Shown one piece after another: positions 42,489 through 51,604 of a stretch of 64,000 nt of DNA. The notes beneath the pieces were generated by a model. It was not told the DNA's origin. It searched no databases and saw only the letters and a program-made list of their open reading frames with translations. A program made the position numbers and the translations under genes. Position 1 is the first letter of the stretch. Each line of letters starts with the position of its first letter. The stretch lies in assembly GCA_023402395.1 (NCBI GenBank), contig JAEYGI010000040.1, forward strand, positions 992,001 through 1,056,000, read 5' to 3'. Source of the DNA: Bacillota bacterium (GTDB lineage: Bacteria > Bacillota > UBA4882 > UBA8346).

Positions 42489-44201
42489 TCAGGATTTGTC
42501 TCCCTTGGACCAAGAATCGCGCAATCCAACGGTCCGGTTGAAGACCAGCCGGTTATCGGCCGAATCTTTATCCACGCAAAAATACCCCTGGCGCAGAAAT
42601 TGGAACCGCTCCCCGACTTTCGCGCTTCCCAGGCTCGGTTCCGCCTTGCAGCGGTTCAGAACCACCAGCGAGTCGGGGTTCAACACCGAATTTTCTCCGG
42701 GGATCTCATCCAGATAAAGCAAGTCGTACAACCGGACTTCGGCGTCAATGGCATGAGCCGCCGATACCCAGTGCGAGGTTCCTTTTACCTTGCGGCCGTC
42801 CGAGGTCCAGCCGCCCCGGGACTGCGGATCGTAGGTGCAATGCAGCTCAACGATGGCTCCCGCTTCATCCTTGACCACCCGCTCGCAACGGATGTAATAG
42901 GCGTGCTTTAAGCGCACCTCCCGGCCGGGGGACAGCCTGAAATAGCCTTTGGGCGGATCTTCGCAAAAATCCTCCCGTTCAATGTAGATCTCTTTCGAAA
43001 ACGGCACTTTTCTGGTTCCTAAATCCGGATTCTCCGGATTGATCTCCGCGTCAAACTCTTCAACCTGGCCGTCCGGGTAATTATCGATGATTACTTTCAG
43101 CGGATTAAGCACCGCCATGACCCGGGGAGCCCGCAGGTTCAAATCTTCCCGGATGCAATGCTCCAGCAGGGCGATATCCACGATGCTGTTGCTCTTGGCT
43201 ACCCCGATCCGCTCGCAGAAAGTGCGAATCGCCTCCGGAGTATACCCTCTGCGCCGCAGCCCGGAAATGGTCGGCATCCGGGGATCGTCCCAACCCCGCA
43301 CATGTCCTTCTTTCACCAAACTCAACAGTTTGCGCTTGCTCATCACCGTATGGTTGAGGTTGAGGCGGGCAAACTCGATCTGTTGCGGTTGGGCCGGCAA
43401 GTCCAGGTTTTCGATGACCCAATTGTAGAGCGGCCGATGATCCTCGAACTCCAGCGTGCAGATGGAATGGGTAATCTTCTCCAGCGCATCGGAGATGGGA
43501 TGGGCATAATCATACATCGGATAGATGCACCACTTGTCCCCGGTCCGGTGATGAGTCGATCGCAGGATCCGGTAGATTACCGGATCGCGGAGGTTGATGT
43601 TGGGGGAAGCCATATCGATCTTGGCCCGTAACACTCTGGAACCATCGGGAAACTCGCCGGCGCGCATTCGCTTAAAAAGATCGAGGTTCTCGGCGACGGA
43701 GCGGTTCCGATGCGGGCTTTCCTTTCCAGGTTCGGTCAGGGTACCCCGGTATTCCCGGATCTCCTGGGGACTCAGATCGCAAACAAACGCCTTCCCCTTT
43801 TCAATGAGTTGAACCGCATATTCATATAATTGCTCATAATAATCAGAGGCGTAAAATAGCCGGTCGTCCCAATCGAACCCAAGCCAGTGAACATCCTCCT
43901 GAATCGATTCGACATACTCCACATCCTCTTTGCTTGGATTGGTGTCGTCGAAACGGAGATTGCACAATCCGCCGTTGCGGGCGGCGATCCCGAAATTCAA
44001 ACAAATGGACTTCGCATGGCCGATATGAAGATAACCGTTGGGTTCGGGAGGAAAACGGGTATGGACCCGGCCGCCGTGCTTGCCGGTTTGAAAATCTTCA
44101 TTGATGATTTCTTGAATAAAATTGACCGGCGCCGCAGGTGTCTTGGGAGGCTCTCCTGCCTCGGGACTGACGTTTGGCTTGGAGTTTACTTCGAAACTCA
44201 T
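42489..44201 (-). CDS. glnS: Glutaminyl-tRNA synthetase
   Basis: A 570-residue class I synthetase that charges tRNA-Gln directly. FPPEPNGYLHIGHAKS holds HIGH, VMSKRKLL the KMSKS equivalent, and the C-terminal beta-barrels are full length. DTNPSKEDVEYVESIQEDVHWLGFDW is characteristic of GlnRS rather than GluRS. Most Bacillota lack GlnRS and use GatCAB, so this gene probably came by transfer. Start ATG 44201 with AAAGGGGGA upstream. Confidence 0.95.
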   Translation of the reverse strand: MSFEVNSKPNVSPEAGEPPKTPAAPVNFIQEIINEDFQTGKHGGRVHTRFPPEPNGYLHIGHAKSICLNFGIAARNGGLCNLRFDDTNPSKEDVEYVESIQEDVHWLGFDWDDRLFYASDYYEQLYEYAVQLIEKGKAFVCDLSPQEIREYRGTLTEPGKESPHRNRSVAENLDLFKRMRAGEFPDGSRVLRAKIDMASPNINLRDPVIYRILRSTHHRTGDKWCIYPMYDYAHPISDALEKITHSICTLEFEDHRPLYNWVIENLDLPAQPQQIEFARLNLNHTVMSKRKLLSLVKEGHVRGWDDPRMPTISGLRRRGYTPEAIRTFCERIGVAKSNSIVDIALLEHCIREDLNLRAPRVMAVLNPLKVIIDNYPDGQVEEFDAEINPENPDLGTRKVPFSKEIYIEREDFCEDPPKGYFRLSPGREVRLKHAYYIRCERVVKDEAGAIVELHCTYDPQSRGGWTSDGRKVKGTSHWVSAAHAIDAEVRLYDLLYLDEIPGENSVLNPDSLVVLNRCKAEPSLGSAKVGERFQFLRQGYFCVDKDSADNRLVFNRTVGLRDSWSKGDKS

Positions 44202-44399
44202 CTCTTTGAATATCCCCCTTTGTGAAAGCGCGCTTCCGGCGCGCTCCCTTACATCAAACTCACACAAATTCCTTATTATTATAACTCAACTTTGACGCCT
44301 TGAAAACAACGAGAAGCCATGAAATAAAATAGGGTTTCACCACCATGAACAGCTTTGACCAACCAGCGAATCATTATTGCTCGGCCACCGAAAATGCCG

Positions 44400-44632
44400 C
44401 CAATCGGGAACGTCAATCTTTCAATCCGCAATTGGCAACTGCCAACTCTCCGGCGCCACTTGCCAATGTTGGATTGTCATCTTCCCCGGAGCAATTGGGA
44501 AGTGGCTTTGGAGGATTGGCATTATCCAATTTCCAATTGGTGGATCGCCATTCTCCATTGCGACCTTGCAATATTGAATCGCATTCTTCCAATGTGACTA
44601 AGCCAGTTGACATTTTAACAGAGTCAATTGGC
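44400..44632. repeat. Second 21-bp-period array, about ten degenerate units
   Basis: About ten to eleven units of 21 bases with a loose core of CAATTGG and a trailing TTGCC or ATCC. One plus-strand frame reads as heptads ending in Leu-Pro or Ile-Ala, for example TLRRHLP and MLDCHLP. The sequence differs from the array at 2053-2325, but the period and multi-frame openness are the same. It lies between glnS and the DUF1254 gene, with no clear gene of its own. The rest of the 44202-44792 gap shows only the terminator at about 44700. Confidence 0.7.
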
Positions 44633-44684
44633 GCCGGAAGTTTGCGGGAAAAAGAAGTTAATGAATCCAATCCCGCCATGCCGA

Positions 44685-44709
44685 AATAAAAAAGCCGGGA
44701 TACCCCGGC
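44685..44709 (-). terminator. Minus-strand terminator stranded beyond the DUF1254 gene
   Basis: GCCGGG (44694-44699) pairs with CCCGGC (44704-44709); TTTTTTATTT follows on the minus strand. No minus-strand gene ends nearby; the closest is the amidase fusion ending at 46217. Confidence 0.75.
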
Positions 44710-44792
44710 GCATTATCCGAAAAATTGTCGCTTCATTCTCCTCATGCGAATAGACTGTATAAGAGTTCTAGTTTATTGATAAGGATATCGAC

Positions 44793-46166
44793 ATGGAAGA
44801 CAAGGATCGGCCCTCTGCCGGTAGTTTTCATGAACAATCGACCCTACTGAGCCTTTGGGCAATCGAGGCTTATATCTATGGCTATCCGCTGGTGTTGATG
44901 GAAGTCACGAAAAGGATGATGCTCGCCAGCGGCTCCCGTCTGAATCAGTTTTTGAATGAGCGCTCTTTCCCGACTTCTCAATATACGACAATCGTCAGGC
45001 CCAATGTGGATACCCTTTATTCCATGGCTTGGCTGGATCTTTCCATAGAACCCCTTATATTATCTCTTCCGGATACGAATCAACGGTACTATCTAATGGA
45101 ACTGTTGGATGCCTGGACCAATGTGTTCGCGTCCATCGGGAAGCGCACCACCGGCTCGCAAGCGGGCGCTTTCGCGATTACCGGTCCAGGCTGGAATGGA
45201 ATGCTTCCTGAAGGCATTATTCAAGTCGAGTCGCCCACCGACACGGTCTGGATCATCGGCCGTACCCAAACCAACGGTCCACAAGATTATCCCATCGTCC
45301 ATGCCATTCAAAATAATTTCGTTTTAATCCTCCTCAGTTGTTTAAGTCATTGGGGTTGGGGAAAACCTAGCGCTCCATATTCGGGAAACGATTCCGGGAA
45401 AAACCCCCGAAATATCAATCCAGCGGATCAAATCGCCAAAATGGATGCGGCCAGTTTCTTTCAAACGATGATGCTGGCCATGAACATGAACCCTCCCTGG
45501 ATAGCCGATCCGCAAATGGAACGGAAACTTTTGGCGCTGGATTTGATACCTGGCCAAACTTTCAACTTTGGCGGACTGCCGTCCCCGGTTAAGCGCGTGC
45601 TTCAATATGCCGTCGCTTATGGACCAATCCTAATTCAAGCCGAAGCTGGAAAAGCATATCTGGCGAATAACCGCAACGGTTGGACCGTACTTCGCAGCGG
45701 CATGGGATTTTACGGAGCGGATTACCTGAAACGGGCGGTAATCGCCATGACCGGAATCGGCGCCAATCTCCCGCAAGATTCGGTCTACGCTCCGGCTTTC
45801 ATGGATGCCGACGGAAAGCCCTTAACCGGGAATAATACTTATCTTATTCATTTTGAGAACGGCCGGCTTCCTCCGGTGAATGCGTTTTGGTCCATAACCC
45901 TCTATAACGAACAGGGGTTTCTGGCGGAAAACCCTTTCCATCGTTATGCGGTCAGTCCGCATCTGAGCCCGTTGCACTATAATGCCGACGGTTCCCTTGA
46001 TATTTTAATCGGGAATGAAATACCTGAAAAGAACATGTTGACCAATTGGCTGCCGGCTCCTGCCGGGCCATTCAACCTGATACTGAGGATGTACTGGCCG
46101 GAGCGGGAAATATTGAATGGAGAGTGGAATCCTCCCCCAATACATGTGATGCAAATACCGGTTTAA
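44793..46166 (+). CDS. DUF1254/DUF1214 domain protein
   Basis: A 457-residue protein. The N-terminal half is DUF1254 (EAYIYGYPLVLMEVTKRMM, VRPNVDTLYSMAWLDLS, YYLMELLDAWTNVFASIGKRTTG) and the C-terminal half DUF1214 (GNNTYLIHFENGRLPPVNAFWSITLYN, GSLDILIGNE). There is no signal peptide, although relatives are often exported. The function is not established. It is the only plus-strand gene in a long minus-strand stretch and is flanked by the 21-bp array, which suggests acquisition. Confidence 0.88.
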   Translation: MEDKDRPSAGSFHEQSTLLSLWAIEAYIYGYPLVLMEVTKRMMLASGSRLNQFLNERSFPTSQYTTIVRPNVDTLYSMAWLDLSIEPLILSLPDTNQRYYLMELLDAWTNVFASIGKRTTGSQAGAFAITGPGWNGMLPEGIIQVESPTDTVWIIGRTQTNGPQDYPIVHAIQNNFVLILLSCLSHWGWGKPSAPYSGNDSGKNPRNINPADQIAKMDAASFFQTMMLAMNMNPPWIADPQMERKLLALDLIPGQTFNFGGLPSPVKRVLQYAVAYGPILIQAEAGKAYLANNRNGWTVLRSGMGFYGADYLKRAVIAMTGIGANLPQDSVYAPAFMDADGKPLTGNNTYLIHFENGRLPPVNAFWSITLYNEQGFLAENPFHRYAVSPHLSPLHYNADGSLDILIGNEIPEKNMLTNWLPAPAGPFNLILRMYWPEREILNGEWNPPPIHVMQIPV

Positions 46167-46216
46167 TTTTATCGGCATTTTGCGCATTACTTTTCAACAG
46201 TGTTTCGCTTTGAAAT

Positions 46217-47620
46217 TCAATTGGTAATGCGGCTTTCCTTCAGTCCGGCGATGATCGCCGTGATCAACTGATTTTGATAGGAATCGCTCTGCAACAAGGA
46301 ACGATCCTGCCGATTGGAGAGAAACCCGAGCTCGACCAGGATAATCGGCACTTTGGACCGGCCCAGCAGATAACATTGCAAGGGCTTGGGCAGTTTACGG
46401 TAGGGTTGGGCCCGATTGAACTGCTCCTGCACGCTTTGGGCCAGCTTTTGTGAATCTTCGGAACATGCCGAATAATAGGCGATCGGGCCGCGATGATCCG
46501 AATCGGGATGCCAATTGATATGAATACTGATGATCACCCGCGCTCCCGCCGCTTCCAGCACCAGAATCCGGCGTTCCAAATCATCTCGCTTATAAGGCCG
46601 GCCCCGATATTCATAGCTGGCATAGGGAGTCAACAGCCGGTCATCGCTCTTGGTCAAAACGGCTTGAAAACCCTGCTTTCGCAATTCTTGCGCCAATTTG
46701 CGGCTAAACGTCAGATTGATATCTTTTTCCAAGATTTTTCCGCTTTTGGCTCCCGAATCGATCCCGCCGTGACCCGGGTCGATCCCGACGATCAGTTGCC
46801 GTGTCGGGCCCCGCACCGGTCTGGCGTCCAGCAGCTCTGACAATCGGACTAACCGGATTCCTTGCATCCGATAGCGGGGAATCTCTCTTTTAAGAATTTC
46901 CGCCAGAACCGGACCCGACGTTCCGACATGACCGATTCCGACAGCGACCCCTTTGCGCCGGGACAAATCGATCAATTCCTGTAACTGTTCATGAATATAT
47001 TGAGGTGACGCTTGTTGGTCCAAAAATAAATCCCGCTCCAGGTAAGGCAAACCCAGACTGGCGGTCAACCGGGCGATGGGGGAATGATACGCGGTTTTGC
47101 TATTGAAAAAGAAGCGGTTCAACCGCGCCGTCTCTTCCAGCACCGCCGCCATGATCCGGGGATCGGCGGTAGCCTTGGAACCCATATGATTGCTCATTCC
47201 GGTCGCCATCGGCAGGATCTGAAAAGCTTCCTCAATCAGCCGTCTGATCTCCGAGTTCGGGGAAGAAGTGGAGATATGTTTCTTCCCGTACCAACCGGCT
47301 TGGGCATGAAAGGCCTCAAACGGCATGTGCACGATAACCTCGAAATTCCGGGAGACCGCTGCTTCGGCCTGTTCGCGGGAATGCTCCTCAAAGGGCATCA
47401 CCGCGAAGGTCAGCGGAAAGGGCAACTCCATCATCTCCCGAATCCCCTTGGCATTCCCGCCAAAATCGTCAATGACGATCGCTACATCGCTCTTAGAGGG
47501 AGCTAGTACCTGCTGGACTTCGGGAATCCGGCCGAGGCCCGTTCCCAAACAAAACATCAGCCCCCAAAAGATCCGGTAAATAATTTTGCGCCGCAAAACA
47601 AAAATCATCATAAACTCCAT
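46217..47620 (-). CDS. Divergent polysaccharide deacetylase fused to N-acetylmuramoyl-L-alanine amidase
   Basis: A 467-residue exported fusion. After a signal anchor (about 10-30), residues about 45-265 match the YibQ-type divergent polysaccharide deacetylase family (VAIVIDDFGGNAKGIREMMELPFPLTFAVMPF, HMPFEA, MSNHMGSKAT). Residues about 275-465 are an Amidase_3 domain with zinc ligands in IDPGHGGIDSGA, EKDINL, SIHINWH and VELGFLSN. It probably cuts peptide side chains from peptidoglycan. The start may be the ATG at 47620 or one at 47608 behind GGAG. Confidence 0.87.
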   Translation of the reverse strand: MEFMMIFVLRRKIIYRIFWGLMFCLGTGLGRIPEVQQVLAPSKSDVAIVIDDFGGNAKGIREMMELPFPLTFAVMPFEEHSREQAEAAVSRNFEVIVHMPFEAFHAQAGWYGKKHISTSSPNSEIRRLIEEAFQILPMATGMSNHMGSKATADPRIMAAVLEETARLNRFFFNSKTAYHSPIARLTASLGLPYLERDLFLDQQASPQYIHEQLQELIDLSRRKGVAVGIGHVGTSGPVLAEILKREIPRYRMQGIRLVRLSELLDARPVRGPTRQLIVGIDPGHGGIDSGAKSGKILEKDINLTFSRKLAQELRKQGFQAVLTKSDDRLLTPYASYEYRGRPYKRDDLERRILVLEAAGARVIISIHINWHPDSDHRGPIAYYSACSEDSQKLAQSVQEQFNRAQPYRKLPKPLQCYLLGRSKVPIILVELGFLSNRQDRSLLQSDSYQNQLITAIIAGLKESRITN

Positions 47621-47686
47621 TTAACGAATTTACAAAATATGTTAATATATTTATGATGAAAGAAGCCTTCCTAATCCTTCCCCAGT

Positions 47687-47755
47687 AAAAAAAGGACGCG
47701 CGGATTTACCACTCAAAGCCGTTATTCCATTCTCTGTTTTTCTTCCCGCGCCCCT
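47687..47755 (-). terminator. Possible long-loop terminator of the hydantoinase operon
   Basis: A 6-bp GC stem (GCGCGG with CCGCGC) separated by about 45 bases, followed on the minus strand by seven T at 47693-47687. Weak. Confidence 0.3.
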
Positions 47756-47821
47756 CAATGCCAATTGCACAATCGGCATATTTGCGAGAACTTGATTCCA
47801 CGCTTGCCTTAGCTTTAAGCT

Positions 47822-49399
47822 TTAACCCGTCAGGATCCTTCCCCGGCCGGCGGGAGTCACCTCACGGCCGCCAAAGACCGGCGTGCCATTGATAATCACT
47901 TTTTCGATGCCGGCCGGGTACTGATCCGGCTGCTCGTAGGTTCCCAAATCGCGAATCCGGTCCAGGTCAAAGACCACCAGATCGGCGTAATAACCTTCCC
48001 GGAGCGCTCCCCGGTTCCGGAGCGAAAAGGTTTGAGCCGGCTTGAACGTCATTTTATGAATCGCCTCTTCCAATGACAGCAACTCTTTCTGGACCACGTA
48101 GCGATGAATGATCCTGGGAAAAGCGCCGTAAACTCTGGGGTGCGGTTTGCCGCTCAACAGGCCATCGGTGCAGACGTTCTGCTCCGGGCGGCGCAGGATT
48201 TGAATGACATGGTCTTCCTTGCCGTAGAAGTCGACCATCCCGACCGCGTTTTCTTCTTCCAGCAGCAAGTCCATGGCGGCTTCCAAAGGGTCCTTCCCTT
48301 TCCAGCCGCCCAGTTCCAGCAGGTTTTTCCCCACAGCCGGCTGATTCCGGGAATGCTTCACGCTGGTGATATAAATCCCCTCGCATCCGGCGAAATCGAT
48401 AAAATTGTCCCATCCGGCGCCGCCCCGTTCGATCTCCCGGGCCATTTTTCGACGGGCATCCCGGTTTTGTAACCGCTCAAGTAACCGGTCCGTTCCTCCC
48501 TCATGAGCCCAGGGCGGCAGGATCACGCTCAGCATGGTGCTCCCCGCCGCGTACGGATACTGGTCCAAGGAGATCTCCAGTCCGTCGGCGCGGGCCTGGT
48601 CCAATTTTTCCAGCGCCGCCTCAAGCTTCGGCCAATTGTTCCTGCCGCAGACCTTGAAATGGGAGAAATGAACTTTGACCCCGGTCTCTTTTCCGATCCG
48701 GATGATCTCGTCCATGGACTCCAAGATGGCATCCGCTTCACTACGCTGATGCACCACGAAGATCCGCCCGTACTCGGCCACGACTTTGCATAACGCGATC
48801 AGTTCCTCCGTATCCCCGTACGCGCAGGGAATATAGATCAAACCGGTCGACAGGCCGATGGCGCCGCTATCCAACTCCCGCTTTAAAATGGTAATCATCG
48901 CTTCCAGTTCACGCCGGGAAGCCTTCCGGTTCGCCATGCCCATGGCTTCCATCCGGAGGTTGCCGTGGGGCGCCAAACACCCCACATTGGTTTGGACCCT
49001 TCGTCGGTCCAGTGCCTCCAGATAGCCCCGGGTCGTCCCATAATTCCAGTCAACGGCGTCGCTTTCCCCGTCCAACCCGGCGATGTTCTTGCGCCAGCAA
49101 TCAATGTAACGGGCCGGCAAGGGCGCCATGGCAATCCCGTCCTGCCCCACGATTTCGGTAGTAATTCCCTGTCTGACCTTGGCTTCCAGCTTAGAATCGA
49201 TTAACAGCCGCAAATCCGAATGACTATGGGTATCAATAAATCCTGGCGCAATGATGTGATGGGTAGCATCGATCACAAGCGGGTCGTCGCAATCGAGATC
49301 GTTTCCAATGGCTTGTATCCTGCCGTCCCTGATCAGTACGCTTCCAGGATAGGCTTGGCGTAGGGTTCCATCCACAATGGTTCCGTTTTTGATCAGCAT
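47822..49399 (-). CDS. N-acyl-D-amino-acid deacylase (D-aminoacylase)
   Basis: A 525-residue amidohydrolase that removes acyl groups from N-acyl-D-amino acids. GFIDTHSHSD is the metal-binding start; EIVGQDGIA, SSGLIY-like ALGLSTGLIYIPCAYG (here GAIGLSTGLIYIP) and VVHQRSEAD with FSHFKVCG follow as in the DAA family. VCTDGLLSGKPHPRVYGAF is the conserved C-terminal Asp region. It is the last gene of the hydantoinase operon, 18 bases after hydA, so N-carbamoyl- or N-acyl-D-amino acids from hydantoin opening are candidate substrates. AAGGAG before the ATG. Confidence 0.88.
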   Translation of the reverse strand: MLIKNGTIVDGTLRQAYPGSVLIRDGRIQAIGNDLDCDDPLVIDATHHIIAPGFIDTHSHSDLRLLIDSKLEAKVRQGITTEIVGQDGIAMAPLPARYIDCWRKNIAGLDGESDAVDWNYGTTRGYLEALDRRRVQTNVGCLAPHGNLRMEAMGMANRKASRRELEAMITILKRELDSGAIGLSTGLIYIPCAYGDTEELIALCKVVAEYGRIFVVHQRSEADAILESMDEIIRIGKETGVKVHFSHFKVCGRNNWPKLEAALEKLDQARADGLEISLDQYPYAAGSTMLSVILPPWAHEGGTDRLLERLQNRDARRKMAREIERGGAGWDNFIDFAGCEGIYITSVKHSRNQPAVGKNLLELGGWKGKDPLEAAMDLLLEEENAVGMVDFYGKEDHVIQILRRPEQNVCTDGLLSGKPHPRVYGAFPRIIHRYVVQKELLSLEEAIHKMTFKPAQTFSLRNRGALREGYYADLVVFDLDRIRDLGTYEQPDQYPAGIEKVIINGTPVFGGREVTPAGRGRILTG

Positions 49400-49417
49400 C
49401 CCTGGTACTCCTTACCT

Positions 49418-50818
49418 TTACCCTGCGATCTTCCTCGGGATGAACCGCCCCGAACCGGGTTCTCCGTAAAAGACACCGTTTTCCACCAAGACGCGGCCCC
49501 CGGCGATGGTCATGACCGGCCAACCGTGGATAGTCCGTCCGGTGTACAACGTGTATGAGTTTTCATAGTGCAGGGCGCGTTCATCGACGACGGCGGTTTT
49601 CTCAAGATCGATCACCGCCAAGTCGGCGTCGCTTCCCACTTGAATCGTTCCTTTCCGGGGGTACAGGCCGAAGATCTTGGACGGGTTATATGACGTAATG
49701 GCGCAGACTTGATTGAGGGAAAGCCGTTGCTGATGAACCCCGTATTCCAGGAGCAGGGGCAGGCGCTCTTCCAATCCGCTGACACCGTTGACCACTTTGG
49801 TGAAATCCGGAATCAGGCCGCCGCTTGAGTCCCTTTCCAGAAAGCGCTGCTTTTCCTCTATGGAATAGGTGCAGTTGTCGGATCCGATTAGCGACAGCCC
49901 GCCCTCGGCCAGTCCCTGCCAGAGCGCTTCGCTATCGGCCGGGCTCCGCAACGGCGGGCTCATGATCGCCAGATACCCGTCATCCCCCTCGTAGCGGCTT
50001 TGATCCAGAACCAAATAATGGGGGCAGGTTTCGGCGATCACCGGCAGTCCGCTTTTTCTGGCTTCCGTGACGCTCGCCAGCCCTTCCCGGGTCGACAGAT
50101 GAAAAAAGTATAAACTGCTCCCGGTATACCGGGCCAGGTTGATGGCCCGGTCCACTGCTTCCTTTTCGCAGAGATTCGGCTTGGAACGGGGGAAATTGGC
50201 CCAGGATAACTCCCCGGCCCGGCTCATCCGCTCCACGTTCAGCTCGGCGATGGCGTTGCTCTCGGCGTGAACCCCCGGCAGCGCGCCGTGCCTTTGAGCG
50301 GCCTTCAGTACTTTGATCATGCCTTCGTCGTCGATCATGACCCCTTCCTTTTTATAGGTCATGAACATTTTAAAGCTGGGGCAGCCGTAAGCTACGATGT
50401 CCTTGATTTCAGCAATCACCCGGGGCGACGCCTCGACGAATTTGGCATGGATCCCGTAGTCAATGGCGCTTTTGGCCATTTCTTCCCGGCGTGACGCCAC
50501 CCTTTCCAGCACCGAGTCTCCCACGCCAGTATTGGTGAAATCCATAAAAAAAGTGACTCCTCCGAAAGCAGCCACCTTACTCGCGGTATAAAAGTCCAGT
50601 TGCCCGAGGCACCCCATGAAAGGGGCTTCTACGTGCATATGGGGTTCAATCACCCCGGGGAGAACATATTTCCCCGACAAATCAATCTCCCGTTTCGCCT
50701 GAACCTCGCTACCCGGCTTCCTAATGGCCGCGATGATGCCTTCGTTGATGGCGATATCCGCCGCGTAGGTGTCCAAGGGCGTCACGATCCAGCCGTTTTT
50801 CAACAATAAATCGACCAT
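49418..50818 (-). CDS. hydA: Dihydropyrimidinase / D-hydantoinase family amidohydrolase
   Basis: A 466-residue cyclic amidase that opens hydantoin, dihydropyrimidine or related rings to N-carbamoyl products. HMH (His 60 and 62), the carboxylated Lys 150 in SFKMFMTYK, GVHAES, FFHLST and GSDNCTYS form the two-metal site. Relatives HyuA in E. coli sit beside ygeX and ygeY, as here. Start ATG 50818 behind GAGG. The stereo-loops that set substrate are not interpretable by eye. Confidence 0.9.
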   Translation of the reverse strand: MVDLLLKNGWIVTPLDTYAADIAINEGIIAAIRKPGSEVQAKREIDLSGKYVLPGVIEPHMHVEAPFMGCLGQLDFYTASKVAAFGGVTFFMDFTNTGVGDSVLERVASRREEMAKSAIDYGIHAKFVEASPRVIAEIKDIVAYGCPSFKMFMTYKKEGVMIDDEGMIKVLKAAQRHGALPGVHAESNAIAELNVERMSRAGELSWANFPRSKPNLCEKEAVDRAINLARYTGSSLYFFHLSTREGLASVTEARKSGLPVIAETCPHYLVLDQSRYEGDDGYLAIMSPPLRSPADSEALWQGLAEGGLSLIGSDNCTYSIEEKQRFLERDSSGGLIPDFTKVVNGVSGLEERLPLLLEYGVHQQRLSLNQVCAITSYNPSKIFGLYPRKGTIQVGSDADLAVIDLEKTAVVDERALHYENSYTLYTGRTIHGWPVMTIAGGRVLVENGVFYGEPGSGRFIPRKIAG

Positions 50819-50836
50819 TTCACTCACCTCTTCTGC

Positions 50837-50879
50837 CGGTTCCGCCAGCCCCCGCTATCCCAGCCACGGCGCGGAACCG
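50837..50879 (-). other. Intercistronic hairpin between racemase and hydantoinase genes
   Basis: CGGTTCCGC (50837-50845) and its perfect complement (50871-50879) enclose 25 bases, with no T run. A processing or stability element is possible. Confidence 0.5.
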
Positions 50880-50913
50880 ATGTGTCCGTACGCGTAAGGG
50901 TCCTAACCCGAAT

Positions 50914-51600
50914 TTACCGGTACAAACCACTTTTGGAGACGGCTAACCCTTTGGCGGTAATCCCCTCGATGGCGGCCATTCCGCAAACTACCGGGTCCAG
51001 CACCGTGATTCCCAGAAGCGTTGACAATTCCCGCGCCGAAAGCATGGTCATTCCGGCGCAACCATAAATCAAAACTTCGCAGCCCCGCTCCATGGCGCGG
51101 CTTCCCGCCGCGATAACCTTTTCCTTCAATAAATCCGCGTCGTTCATGAACGCTTCGATGCTCAGCCCCAATGACTCCACCGAGGCCAGCCGGTCCCGGA
51201 GCCCATACTTTAAAACCAACTGATCCATCATCGCCGTTGCCTTGTCCACCGCGGCCAAAATGCTGAATTTCGATCCCAGCAACAAGGCCATGGCCATCGA
51301 GGCCTCGGCGATGCCGATCACCGGCGCCGCCGAAACTTCTTTCAGCGCTTCCAGGCAGGGATCGCCGAAGCAGGCAAGCAACAGTCCATGATACATCCCG
51401 GCGGGAATAGTATTGACCTTGGCCAGCACTTCCCGGCCGGCCAGGGTATAGTCGGCGAAACTCTCCAAGACATTGGGTGAGTTCGGGGTCCGGATCACCT
51501 CAAACGCAAACTCGCCGGACCGATGAGCCGCCACCGTCTGCCGGATGCTCTCGGTCATGCTCTCCGAGGAGTTGGGGTTGATCACCAGAATCTTTTTCAC
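50914..51600 (-). CDS. Hydantoin racemase family protein (HyuE-like)
   Basis: A 228-residue member of the Asp/Glu/hydantoin racemase superfamily. MKKILVINPNSSESMTESI is the HyuE start; the two catalytic Cys fall in LLLACFGDPCLEA (about 76-81) and IYGCAGM (about 181). It would interconvert D- and L-5-substituted hydantoins (or allantoin) so that a stereospecific hydantoinase can consume both. It lies 4 bases after the ECF ATPase and before hydA, which supports this role. Starts at GTG 51600. Confidence 0.85.
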   Translation of the reverse strand: MKKILVINPNSSESMTESIRQTVAAHRSGEFAFEVIRTPNSPNVLESFADYTLAGREVLAKVNTIPAGMYHGLLLACFGDPCLEALKEVSAAPVIGIAEASMAMALLLGSKFSILAAVDKATAMMDQLVLKYGLRDRLASVESLGLSIEAFMNDADLLKEKVIAAGSRAMERGCEVLIYGCAGMTMLSARELSTLLGITVLDPVVCGMAAIEGITAKGLAVSKSGLYR

Positions 51601-51604
51601 GAAA

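Noticed and set aside
43087..43631. Antisense frames within glnS
   Set aside because: They lie opposite strongly conserved GlnRS motifs and have no ribosome sites.
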